From assembly GCA_029937205.1 (NCBI GenBank), contig JAPYQV010000115.1:1-7685 (forward strand): a DNA stretch of 7,685 bases, given 5' to 3'. The notes under the pieces were generated by a model that was not told where the DNA came from, made no database searches, and was given only the letters and a program-made list of their open reading frames with translations. This stretch comes from Alphaproteobacteria bacterium. GTDB lineage: Bacteria; Pseudomonadota; Alphaproteobacteria; UBA828. This document shows, in pieces, positions 1 through 5,973 of this stretch (positions are counted from its first letter, which is position 1; every line of letters begins with the position of its first letter). The position numbers were made by a program, and so were the translations under genes.

Positions 1-721
1 CGGAAGCCCCGCCGTCAAAATTAACCGTCAGCGCATTCTCCGGCCCGCCGGGAATTCGGTAGGTGCCGAGATAGACCTCGCCGCTTTCACGATCAATTCG
101 CGGCGCCTGGTCGAGCGTGCGCGCCGCCAATTCCAGCGACAGGGACGTCTCCCGGCGAACGCCGCCACCGGTTTCATCGGCATCGAAGAAAAGCGGTACG
201 CGGCGGATGATGCCATTGGCATCATCGTACAAATTGACCGAACGGATATTGCGCTGGTGGCCGACAGCGAAGCTGTGACCGGGAAACGGACTGATCGGCT
301 TGACCTGATGTTGCACCTTAGCCAGGACGATCTTGTTTTCCAAAGAGGCGCGCCGCAGCGCCAACATGAAGTCGCGGTCAAAGCCGCGAATAAAAGGCTC
401 AACCGAGGTCGGCAGGATAATATCGAAACCGATAACATCGGCGCCGGCCTCGCGCACGCCATCCAGTACGGCACCGATCTCCTTGGTCCACATCACCTTG
501 GGCACGTCGCGAAACGGTGCCGTGCGGTAGGTTTCCTCATCGATGGCGATGACCACAGCGTGCGATTCGTCCGGCGCGTGACGCTGGCCCCAGACGGTAT
601 GACGCAGCCAGAACAGACTATCGAGAGAGATATTCTCCACCCGGTCGAGGGCCGGCAAAGCGAAGATACCGCTCACCACCAGCGCCGCCGCCGTGGCGGC
701 AAGAATATTGGAGACTTTCAC
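1..721 (-). CDS. CHASE2-domain membrane sensor protein, N-terminal part (runs off the left edge)
   Basis: 240 residues are visible, read without a stop from a GTG at 721-719 to the left edge. A hydrophobic segment (residues about 5-24) is the first membrane anchor or uncleaved signal. It is followed by a CHASE2 extracytoplasmic sensory domain: SLDSLFWLR (32-40), VVIAIDEETYR (56-66), an MWTKEIG segment (77-83), GADVIGFDIILPTS (93-106) and a later NIRSVNLYDDANGIIRRVP (158-176). In known families CHASE2 is followed by three membrane helices and a cytoplasmic output domain, often an adenylate/guanylate cyclase, sometimes a kinase. That part is outside the window, so the output is unknown. The start is 18 bases after the stop of the secreted protein gene, in the same frame; an in-frame TAG at 742-740 prevents a longer start. 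The ribosome site is weak (GGGGCGG), suggesting translational coupling. The domain call is firm; the cyclase guess is inference from the common FecR-CHASE2-cyclase gene pair. Confidence 0.85.
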   Translation of the reverse strand, partial: MKVSNILAATAAALVVSGIFALPALDRVENISLDSLFWLRHTVWGQRHAPDESHAVVIAIDEETYRTAPFRDVPKVMWTKEIGAVLDGVREAGADVIGFDIILPTSVEPFIRGFDRDFMLALRRASLENKIVLAKVQHQVKPISPFPGHSFAVGHQRNIRSVNLYDDANGIIRRVPLFFDADETGGGVRRETSLSLELAARTLDQAPRIDRESGEVYLGTYRIPGGPENALTVNFDGGAS

Positions 722-739
722 CGCCGTTGCCGCCCCAAT

Positions 740-1399
740 CTATAACGGTATCAGGCGGCTGAGCAGGGCGGTGACGCCGGGCCGGGCGAATTTGTCGACG
801 CGAAAAACGATCTCGTGCTCCGCCGCCCGGGCGCGGTAGAGCCCGCCCTTGCGCAGCTTGACACCGCGTGCCGCCAGATCCACCAGGCTCGCTTCAATCT
901 TGAAGTTTTGCTCGCCCTGCGGCCGGTCGAGACTGACGAGTGAAAGTGTGTCCGCCGCACCGTTGATACGGAACAGCGGCGTGAGGCTGTGCACCGTCAG
1001 CTCGACCTCGATCTCGCCCGCGCTTTTTCGCATGACCGCGACGCCGGCGCGATCCGATTGATCGGCGTTCAGTTGCAGGCTTCCGCCGTCGCATTCGACG
1101 TTGCGGCGCGTCACTTCGCCGCCGCTGACCGCGCTCTCATTTTCGCCAATCGTGATTGCGCCGCCCGTGATGTGTTCTTGCTTGCAGGAACGGAGATAGC
1201 CCAACACCAGCCAATCTTCATCGGCCAGGGTCAGTTGGGTGCCGACTGAGAGGTACTCGAACAGGCCAACCGAGCTGACGCCGGGCGACGCATCTTCGAC
1301 GATGGCCGATAGCGCGTCGGCCCGCGCGCCGCCTGAATGCATGACAAAGGCTGCGACCAAGTTAATGAAACATAACTGTGTGATTCGTCGCCGTAGCAT
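740..1399 (-). CDS. Secreted FecR-like protein, partner of the CHASE2 sensor
   Basis: 219 residues. The N-terminus is a clear Sec signal peptide (MLRRR, then a hydrophobic core, likely cleavage after ARA at residue 27), so the product is periplasmic or envelope-attached. The mature part resembles FecR-type beta-domain proteins: a VEDASPGVSSVGLFEYLSVG segment (34-53), VLGYLRSC (65-72), an IGENESAVSGGEV strand pair (84-96) and a conserved VECDGGSLQL (101-110). Cys72 and Cys103 could form a disulfide. The ATG start is supported by a strong GGGAGG ribosome site seven bases upstream. It lies 35 bases after the Sel1/nuclease-like gene and just before the CHASE2 gene on the same strand, so the three probably form one operon. 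In such pairs the FecR-like protein is thought to act in or feed the sensing step; that is inference. There are no catalytic motifs. Family assignment is moderate, from overall pattern rather than a diagnostic motif. Confidence 0.7.
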   Translation of the reverse strand: MLRRRITQLCFINLVAAFVMHSGGARADALSAIVEDASPGVSSVGLFEYLSVGTQLTLADEDWLVLGYLRSCKQEHITGGAITIGENESAVSGGEVTRRNVECDGGSLQLNADQSDRAGVAVMRKSAGEIEVELTVHSLTPLFRINGAADTLSLVSLDRPQGEQNFKIEASLVDLAARGVKLRKGGLYRARAAEHEIVFRVDKFARPGVTALLSRLIPL

Positions 1400-1406
1400 A
1401 TCGTCG

Positions 1407-1412
1407 CCTCCC
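1407..1412 (-). promoter_or_regulatory. Strong ribosome binding site of the FecR-like gene
   Basis: On the minus strand this reads GGGAGG, seven bases before the ATG at 1399. It is the best Shine-Dalgarno match in the leftward operon. It fixes the start of the FecR-like gene, and suggests that this gene is translated independently of the upstream Sel1/nuclease-like gene. Confidence 0.7.
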
Positions 1413-1434
1413 GGGACGGGAGTATGTCACGCCT

Positions 1435-2277
1435 TTAATCGCGCCGCCACATGCCGCGCGGCGCGTTGCGGGCATCGGCCTCCAGGGTGACGTAGCGGTT
1501 CATCTGGTCGTCGTCGGCCTCTGCCCAACCGGTATAGACCATGCCTTCGGAGAGATCGTAACCACCGGCGCGGCAGCGCGCATAACGACTGCCATCCTCG
1601 GCCACGGCTTGGCGCCGCCGGCAGATAATTGTGGCGCCGGCGGTGAGGTCCAGCAGGGCGGTGGTCGAAATGCGACCGCAATTGTGCTCGTTGCCGCGCA
1701 CCTGACAGCGCGTGCCGGGTGGCGGTGCCTTGATGCCTTCGAGGCGCAGACGATGGCCTGACAATATCAGCGTTTCGCCGTTTATCACTTCCGGCGAGCC
1801 GGTGAGATTGGCGCCGAAGGGCGACCAATTATCTGCGCGCGCGCGGGCGCGCTCAGCGACGCTGTCCCAGAGAGCGGCGGCGGCCGCCTCGATGCGGGCC
1901 AACGCCAAGCCGCTGTTCTGGCCGGCGGCGAGCAACAGCCAGAAATAGCTTTCCGCCGCATCGCGCACTACGCCCCGGCCCAAGGCGTAAAATTCCGAGA
2001 GGTTGATCTGCGCCACCGCATCGCCGCGCTCTGCCGCGGCACGCGTCCACCTGGCCGCCTCGCTGTCGCTTTGGCGCACGCCTTCGCCGAACTGATACGT
2101 GCTCGCCAGCGCCATTTGCGCCTGCATATCTCCGGCCTTGGCGGCAGGCAGAAATTCTTCCAGCGCCTCATCATACCAGCCGGCATCATAGGCGCGCACG
2201 CCATCGGCGACATCCGCCCAAACCGCAATGGTGGGGATCAGGAAGGCGAGTAAGAATGATGCAACCAAATATCTCAC
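1435..2277 (-). CDS. Exported Sel1-repeat protein with degenerate staphylococcal-nuclease-like domain
   Basis: 280 residues from the GTG at 2277-2275. This start puts a signal peptide (RYLVASFLLAFLIPTIAVWA) at the N-terminus. A GTG at 2337 in the same frame would add 20 acidic, polar residues before it; neither start has a good ribosome site, so the start is uncertain. After the signal come two to three Sel1-like helical repeats (about 31-120; e.g. AQMALASTYQFGEGV and AQINLSEFYALGRGVVRD). A linker leads to an SNase-like beta-barrel (about 160-278: VINGETLILSGHRLRLEGIK, CGRISTTALLDL, DGSRYARC, ending ARNAPRGMW). In active nucleases the DGDT and RLxxxDxPE motifs carry the metal ligands and the catalytic glutamate. 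Here they read NGET and RLEGIKAPP, so the key Asp and Glu are lost and nuclease activity is unlikely. A binding or scaffold role in the envelope is the best inference. It heads the leftward operon. Confidence 0.8.
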   Translation of the reverse strand: MRYLVASFLLAFLIPTIAVWADVADGVRAYDAGWYDEALEEFLPAAKAGDMQAQMALASTYQFGEGVRQSDSEAARWTRAAAERGDAVAQINLSEFYALGRGVVRDAAESYFWLLLAAGQNSGLALARIEAAAAALWDSVAERARARADNWSPFGANLTGSPEVINGETLILSGHRLRLEGIKAPPPGTRCQVRGNEHNCGRISTTALLDLTAGATIICRRRQAVAEDGSRYARCRAGGYDLSEGMVYTGWAEADDDQMNRYVTLEADARNAPRGMWRRD

Positions 2278-2386
2278 GGGAATTCGATTGGCGCTCCGGG
2301 TTTCGAATGGGTCATTATCGCTTAACTGCCGGAACACGGCATATCAATATATTGCGACGGCCGCGTCACGGCCGTGAGGAGGAAAC
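2278..2386. promoter_or_regulatory. Divergent control region between the Sel1/nuclease-like gene and the GFA gene
   Basis: About 110 bases lie between two divergent genes (about 50 if the longer Sel1 gene start is used). The only AT-rich block is at 2341-2354 and contains a 10-base palindrome CAATATATTG (2345-2354). TATATT at 2348-2353 could be a -10 element for the plus-strand gene, placing transcription start near 2360. No convincing -35 box was found on either strand, so the exact promoters are not assigned. The region then holds two ACGGCCG copies 11 bases apart and the palindrome described separately. Confidence 0.4.
2366..2377. repeat. 12-base perfect palindrome upstream of the GFA gene, possible operator
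   Basis: TCACGGCCGTGA reads the same on both strands and runs into the ribosome binding site of the downstream gene (GAGGAGGA at 2376-2383). Its ACGGCCG core at 2368-2374 repeats an ACGGCCG at 2357-2363, exactly 11 bases upstream, about one helical turn. Position and spacing would suit a small dimeric regulator, but palindromes of this size also arise by chance in a window this long, so the functional call is weak. Confidence 0.25.
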
Positions 2387-2866
2387 ATGTTGCTCGAAGG
2401 TGCCTGCCATTGCCGCGCGGTACGCTTTTCCGTGCCCTCCCGCGAACCCTATCCCTATATGTATTGCTACTGCTCGATCTGCCGCAAAACCGGCGGCGGC
2501 GGCGGTTACGCCATCAATATTTCCGCCGACGCGGAGAGCCTTGAGGTGCATGGCAAAGAGCATCTCAGCATCTACCAGGTGACGCCCGAGGGCGGCGAGC
2601 CGAACCCAGCCAAGCGGCATTTTTGCGCGCGTTGCGGCTCGGCCCTTTGGGTATGGGACCCGCGCTGGCCAGAGCTGTTGCACCCATTTGCCTCGGCCAT
2701 CGACACGGCGCTGCCCAAGGCGCCGGAGCGCTGCCACATCATGCTGGATTTCGCGCCGGCCTGGGTACCGCTGGCAAGCGGCAAGGGCGATCCTCACTTC
2801 GCCGAATATCCGGATCAATCAATCCATGATTGGCATCAGAGCCGCGGTCTTTTAAACGAGGATTGA
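2387..2866 (+). CDS. GFA-family zinc protein (glutathione-dependent formaldehyde-activating enzyme / CENP-V fold)
   Basis: 159 residues, cytoplasmic, with no signal peptide. It has all the Cys pairs of the GFA/CENP-V fold: GACHCRAVRF (Cys7, Cys9), CYCSICRKTGG (Cys27, Cys29, Cys32) and HFCARCGSALW (Cys80, Cys83), which bind zinc in the family. The founding member, Gfa of Paracoccus, was proposed to speed the joining of formaldehyde to glutathione. Most paralogues have no proven substrate and this one should be named only by family. The C-terminal part (90-159, including HPFASAIDTALP and a WV-P-SGKGDPHFAEYP stretch) fits a subgroup of the family. The ATG start has an excellent GAGGAGGA ribosome site four bases upstream. 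It is a single-gene unit: divergent from the Sel1 operon, and its TGA lies two bases from the stop of the convergent next gene. No formaldehyde-pathway gene is nearby. Confidence 0.88.
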   Translation: MLLEGACHCRAVRFSVPSREPYPYMYCYCSICRKTGGGGGYAINISADAESLEVHGKEHLSIYQVTPEGGEPNPAKRHFCARCGSALWVWDPRWPELLHPFASAIDTALPKAPERCHIMLDFAPAWVPLASGKGDPHFAEYPDQSIHDWHQSRGLLNED

Positions 2867-2868
2867 GA

Positions 2869-3381
2869 CTATTTGAGATGAATTTGGTGGGTGAACGACT
2901 CGCCATCGGAGATGGTGATACGGCTGAAGCCAAAGAGCTTGGCGAGGTCGAAAAAGGTGAAATATTCCTGCACGCCGAATTCATTGAACAGGCGTGAGGA
3001 ACGGGCCACGGCGGTGAGCGTGGCGAGCAAAGCGCGGGCGCGATAGATGGTGTTGAAGGTGCCGGGGCGGCGTCCGACGATGATCATTTTCTGCGCCTCG
3101 TCGCCCTTGGCGAAGATGGCATACTCGGGCGGGTAAGGCCGCGACAGGAGCTGCTCGGTCAGATTGTTGATGAATTTGATACGCTGCGAACGATCCGCAT
3201 CGGCCATGGCCACAGCGCGCGCCTCGTAGGTTTCGCTACTTGTAATCGGCGGATAATAATAGCCGGCGTGGCGGTCCGGCTTGTTCTCTTCCGCCACAGC
3301 CGTGCCCACAGCCGCACCTAACGTCGCGATCAACACGGTTGCCGCAACGAGTGCGGCAAATCCGCGCGCAAATTTCGACAT
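2869..3381 (-). CDS. Uncharacterised exported protein (YYYPP-type, about 170 residues)
   Basis: 170 residues from the ATG at 3381. A GTG directly before it (3384) is also possible and sits nine bases from a GAGGG ribosome site (3398-3394); a TTG at 3405 is less likely because it overlaps that site. A signal peptide is evident (MSKFARGFAALVAATVLIATLG..., probable cleavage after AVA at residue 30). The mature protein begins with a GYYYPPITSSE segment (40-50) and continues with RPYPPEYAIFAKGDEAQKMIIVG (81-103), YRARALLATLTAVAR (113-127) and a conserved-looking end, EYFTFFDLAKLFGFSRITISDG (139-160). I recall similar proteins in Rhodospirillales, some carrying an implausible molybdopterin-guanine dinucleotide biosynthesis label; nothing here supports a nucleotide or molybdenum role. 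No catalytic motif, no cysteine in the mature part. It converges on the GFA gene and diverges from the dehydrogenase operon. Function unknown; secretion is the one firm prediction. Confidence 0.75.
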   Translation of the reverse strand: MSKFARGFAALVAATVLIATLGAAVGTAVAEENKPDRHAGYYYPPITSSETYEARAVAMADADRSQRIKFINNLTEQLLSRPYPPEYAIFAKGDEAQKMIIVGRRPGTFNTIYRARALLATLTAVARSSRLFNEFGVQEYFTFFDLAKLFGFSRITISDGESFTHQIHLK

Positions 3382-3393
3382 CACACTGAATAT

Positions 3394-3398
3394 CCCTC
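3394..3398 (-). promoter_or_regulatory. Ribosome binding site of the exported YYYPP-type gene
   Basis: On the minus strand this reads GAGGG, nine bases before the GTG at 3384 and twelve before the ATG at 3381. It rules against the TTG at 3405, which would lie upstream of it, and places the start at the GTG-ATG pair just before the signal peptide. Confidence 0.5.
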
Positions 3399-3465
3399 GG
3401 ATCAACTCAAGTTTGCATTCTTTGGCGCAACAAGGGGTTTGTCACGGTCAATTCTCTCTATTGCT

Positions 3466-3477
3466 GCAAGCGCTTGC
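3466..3477. repeat. 12-base perfect palindrome, candidate operator of the dehydrogenase operon
   Basis: GCAAGCGCTTGC is self-complementary and lies 74 bases upstream of the dehydrogenase start, where a regulator site is expected. DadA-type genes are commonly under amino-acid-responsive control (for example Lrp-type regulators), but the sequence does not identify the regulator. A chance palindrome of this length is possible. Confidence 0.3.
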
Positions 3478-3511
3478 CGAATTGCGCCTATTCATGCGAA
3501 ATGGCAAACGC

Positions 3512-3533
3512 CGCAGGCGGGCTCGCGCCTGCG
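3512..3533 (+). promoter_or_regulatory. Stem-loop in the leader, next to the dehydrogenase ribosome binding site
   Basis: CGCAGGCG (3512-3519) pairs perfectly with CGCCTGCG (3526-3533) across a six-base loop, giving an 8-bp, very GC-rich hairpin. It ends four bases before the GAGAGGA ribosome site (3538-3544) and 18 bases before the GTG start. There is no T-run after it, so it is not a typical terminator. A role in translation control or in protecting the mRNA 5' end is possible, but unproven. Confidence 0.45.
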
Positions 3534-3537
3534 CAAC

Positions 3538-3544
3538 GAGAGGA
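3538..3544 (+). promoter_or_regulatory. Ribosome binding site fixing the dehydrogenase GTG start
   Basis: GAGAGGA lies seven bases before the GTG at 3552. It lies between the leader hairpin and the start codon, and is downstream of the alternative ATG at 3501 and TTG at 3474, so it supports the short, family-consistent start. Confidence 0.6.
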
Positions 3545-3551
3545 AACAGAG

Positions 3552-4802
3552 GTGAAAGTGCTCGTCCTGGGCGCCGGCGTGGTCGGAACGGCGGCGGCCT
3601 ATTATCTCAATCAGGCCGGCCACGAGGTCACCGTGGTCGAGCGCAATGACGGCGCCGGATTGGAAACCAGTTTTGCCAATGGCGGTATCGTCAGCGCCTT
3701 CACCGCGCGGCCCTGGGCGACACCGGAAGTGCCGCGCATGTTGATCAAATGGTTCGGCCGCCAGGACGCGCCCTATCTGTTTCGATTACGCCCCGATTGG
3801 GCGCAGTGGCGCTGGGCGCTCAAATTCCTGCGCCAATGCACGCGCGAGCGTTTCGAGGCCAGCCATAAGGTTTCGCTTCGTCTCTCGACCTACAGTTACG
3901 AATGCCTGAAAGAGGTGCGCGAACGCGAGCAGATCGAATATGACCAGTGTGCTGATGGCGTGCTGCATCTGTTTGCCAGCCAGCAGGAGTTGGACACGGC
4001 CGCGGCGGCGGAACTGCGCCATCCGGATTCGCGCTTTCATCCGGAAGTCATCGACATGAAGCGCTGTCTCGAAGTGGAGCCGGCACTGGCGGCAAGCGCC
4101 GGGCGTTATGCCGGCGCCTTGTTTTTTTCGCAGGATGAATCCGGCGATGCGCACAAATTCACCCGCGCCCTGGCCGCCGCCGCCGAACGCCAAGGGGTGA
4201 CCTTCCGCTACGGTGTGACGCTGCGCCGGCTGCAGGTGGATGGTGGGCGCGTCACGGCGGTGGATACGGATCAGGGCCGCCTCGAGGCCGATGCCTATGT
4301 CATGAGCCTGGGCAGTTTCAGCTCGCTGTTCTTGCGTAAAATCGGCATCCGCGTGCCGATCTATCCGCTCAAGGGCTATTCGGTGACGATTCCGACCGAG
4401 GGCCATCATGGTGCGCCTCGCCTCGCCATTCATGAAGGTTCGCGCCGGATTGTTATGAGCCGCCTGGGCGAGCGTTTGCGCGCCGCCGGCACGGCCGAAC
4501 TCACCGGCTACGATGCCTCCATATCGGCGACCCGCACCCAGGCGATACTCGACGTGACCATGTCGGTTTTCCCGGAGTGCGGCGACGCGGCCAAGGCCGA
4601 GCGCTGGGCCGGATTCCGCCCCATGACGCCGGATTGCCTGCCCATACTCGGGCGCACCAAATTCGACAATCTCTATATGGATTCCGGCCATGGCAGCACC
4701 GGCTGGACCTATGCCTGCGGCTCGGGCCGGGTGATTGCCGATATGGTTTCCGGCGCCGCGCCCGACATCGATTTGAGCGGCTTGACAGCCGATAGATTTT
4801 AA
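3552..4802 (+). CDS. dadA: D-amino acid dehydrogenase-type FAD oxidoreductase (DadA-like; possible beta subunit of a heterotrimeric amine dehydrogenase)
   Basis: 416 residues, close to E. coli DadA (432). It opens with the FAD-binding dinucleotide motif GAGVVGTAAAYYL (7-19), then the DadA signature stretches GHEVTVVERNDGAGLETSFANGG, PWATPEVP and IKWF (23-68). A central DAO-fold body has GRYAGALFFSQDESGDA (184-200). The C-terminal FAD-contact region reads WAGFRPMTPDCLPILG (352-367) and SGHGSTGWTYACGSGRVIADM (378-398). DadA-type enzymes oxidise D-amino acids to 2-oxo acids and ammonia, giving electrons to quinone at the inner membrane. The start is the GTG directly before KVLVLGAG, with GAGAGGA upstream; an ATG at 3501 or TTG at 3474 would add residues absent in the family and overlap the leader hairpin. 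The downstream small [2Fe-2S] and alpha-subunit genes raise the alternative that this is the beta subunit of a D-hydroxyproline dehydrogenase / HcnC / opine oxidase-like complex. The fold is certain, the substrate is not. Confidence 0.9.
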   Translation: MKVLVLGAGVVGTAAAYYLNQAGHEVTVVERNDGAGLETSFANGGIVSAFTARPWATPEVPRMLIKWFGRQDAPYLFRLRPDWAQWRWALKFLRQCTRERFEASHKVSLRLSTYSYECLKEVREREQIEYDQCADGVLHLFASQQELDTAAAAELRHPDSRFHPEVIDMKRCLEVEPALAASAGRYAGALFFSQDESGDAHKFTRALAAAAERQGVTFRYGVTLRRLQVDGGRVTAVDTDQGRLEADAYVMSLGSFSSLFLRKIGIRVPIYPLKGYSVTIPTEGHHGAPRLAIHEGSRRIVMSRLGERLRAAGTAELTGYDASISATRTQAILDVTMSVFPECGDAAKAERWAGFRPMTPDCLPILGRTKFDNLYMDSGHGSTGWTYACGSGRVIADMVSGAAPDIDLSGLTADRF

Positions 4803-4806
4803 TCCG

Positions 4807-5970
4807 GTGGCACTGCTTGATTGCCTGTGGACCGCTCTGGCCGCTATGGGAGCCGCGGTGTGGCTCGGCATCCTGATCCTGCCGTGGCAACCGTGGCGCA
4901 TCCGCGAGCGCTTCGATGCCAAGGATTGGGCAGCGGAAATTCCGGACCTGGGAGAGGTGACGGTCGTCATTCCGGCGCGCAATGAATCGCAGTTTATTGG
5001 CGATGCCTTGGCAGCGCTCGGGCAACAGGGCACTGGCCTCACCATCATTCTGATCGACGACCGATCCGAGGACGGCACCGCCGAAGTCGCGCGCCGCGCC
5101 GTACCGGAGAACTGCTATCTCGAAATTATTGACGGCACGCCCTTGCCGCCCGGATGGGCCGGCAAGATGTGGGCCATGGAGCAAGGACTGCAACAGGTAA
5201 AGACACCTCTGGTGTTGCTGTTGGATGCCGATATCGAACTCGCGCCCGGCGCGCTGCCGGCTTTGATCGCCGCCAAGCAGGCCAAAGGCGTGGCGTTTCT
5301 CTCGCTCATGGTGGCGCTCGATATGCGCGGCTTTTGGCAAGCGCTTCTCATGCCGGCCTTCGTTTATTTCTTCAAGCTGCTCTATCCCTTCCACCTTTCA
5401 AACGGCCGTGGCCGCCTGATCGCCGCCGGCGCGGGCGGCTGCATTCTCACCGAGCGCCAGGCGCTGACGGGAATAGGCGGGTTCGCCGCCATCAAGAATG
5501 CGATAATCGACGATTGCAGCCTGGCGCGGGCGGTCAAGCGAAACGGCGGGCGGACCTGGATCGGTCTCAGCCATTCGGCGCGCAGTGTGCGCCCCTATGC
5601 CGGGCTCGGAGAAATTTGGCGCATGGTGGCACGCAGCGCCTACACTCAACTGCGTCACTCGATAGTGCTGCTCATCCTGTGCAGCGCCATTTTCGCCCTG
5701 GCTTGTGGCTTGCCGCCGCTCATTCTGATCGCCGTTCCGGTGCTGGCGGCGAAGCTGATTGCGGCGGCGGCGCTGATCTTCATGGCGGCCGGCTATCTGC
5801 CGACCCTGACTTATTACGGCATGCCGCGTCTTCTCGCCCTGGCCATGCCGTTGATCGGCGTGCTCTATCTTGCCATGACTTGGAGTTCCGCCTTCGATCA
5901 TTGGCGCGGGCGTCGCAGTTTATGGAAAGGCCGGGTATATTCGCGCGACCTCGAATCGAATAAAGGCTGA
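4807..5970 (+). CDS. hpnB: HpnB-like membrane glycosyltransferase, family 2 (hopene-associated)
   Basis: 387 residues. An N-terminal membrane segment (about 6-26) is followed by a GT-A family 2 domain: VVIPARNES (53-61), IILIDDRSEDGTAEVAR (80-96), PLPPGWAGKMWAMEQGL (112-128) and the metal-binding D140-A-D142. AAGAGGCILT (206-215) and the probable catalytic-base region AIIDDCSLA (232-240) come next. RSVRPYAGLGEIWRMVARSA (259-278) resembles the acceptor-side motif of this family, and several membrane helices close the protein (about 284-365). This order and wording match the hopene-associated HpnB family, usually found with squalene/hopanoid genes and presumed to glycosylate hopanoids or other lipids; the precise reaction is not established. 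No other hopanoid gene is in the window. The GTG is four bases after the dehydrogenase stop with no clear ribosome site, implying translational coupling, and the next gene starts three bases after its stop. It is therefore cotranscribed with redox genes it has no known link to. Confidence 0.88.
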   Translation: MALLDCLWTALAAMGAAVWLGILILPWQPWRIRERFDAKDWAAEIPDLGEVTVVIPARNESQFIGDALAALGQQGTGLTIILIDDRSEDGTAEVARRAVPENCYLEIIDGTPLPPGWAGKMWAMEQGLQQVKTPLVLLLDADIELAPGALPALIAAKQAKGVAFLSLMVALDMRGFWQALLMPAFVYFFKLLYPFHLSNGRGRLIAAGAGGCILTERQALTGIGGFAAIKNAIIDDCSLARAVKRNGGRTWIGLSHSARSVRPYAGLGEIWRMVARSAYTQLRHSIVLLILCSAIFALACGLPPLILIAVPVLAAKLIAAAALIFMAAGYLPTLTYYGMPRLLALAMPLIGVLYLAMTWSSAFDHWRGRRSLWKGRVYSRDLESNKG

Positions 5971-5973
5971 GCA

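Larger units (their letters stand above)
3406..3551. promoter_or_regulatory. Divergent promoter and leader region of the dehydrogenase operon
   Basis: These 146 bases separate the minus-strand exported protein gene from the plus-strand dehydrogenase operon and must hold the operon promoter. The left half is less GC-rich (AGTTTGCATTCTTTGGC and CAATTCTCTCTATTGC). TTGTCA at 3439-3444 could be a -35 box, but no good -10 lies at the right distance, so no promoter is assigned. The right half holds a 12-base palindrome (3466-3477) and a stem-loop (3512-3533), listed separately. No small gene was found here. Confidence 0.45.

Noticed and set aside
28..474. Minus-strand open frame of 148 codons
   Set aside because: It is out of frame with the CHASE2 protein, which is read on the same strand through the same bases and carries recognisable domain motifs.
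1400..1434. Promoter or terminator between the Sel1/nuclease-like gene and the FecR-like gene
   Set aside because: The 35 bases hold the ribosome site and a short CCCGGG/CCCG stretch, but no convincing stem with T-run and no promoter boxes.
2840..2900. Possible bidirectional terminator between the convergent genes
   Set aside because: The stops are two bases apart, and only a four-base complementarity (GTCT / AGAC) was found, too weak to call a terminator.
3439..3467. Sigma-70-like promoter with TTGTCA as -35
   Set aside because: No acceptable -10 element lies 16-18 bases downstream, so the call would rest on one hexamer.
3474..3551. N-terminal extension of the dehydrogenase to a TTG at 3474 or ATG at 3501
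   Set aside because: The extra residues would precede the FAD motif, which is at the very N-terminus in DadA proteins; the extension also covers the palindrome and the hairpin, and the good ribosome site serves the GTG at 3552.
3786..5078. Long open frame of about 430 codons on the minus strand
   Set aside because: It runs antisense to the dehydrogenase and the glycosyltransferase, both of which have clear family motifs. Its translation is low-complexity, rich in Arg, Ala, Gly and His, as expected from GC-rich codon bias.
5154..5963. Plus-strand open frame of about 269 codons inside the glycosyltransferase gene
   Set aside because: It is a shifted frame of the glycosyltransferase, Arg- and Ala-rich, with no domain and no ribosome site.
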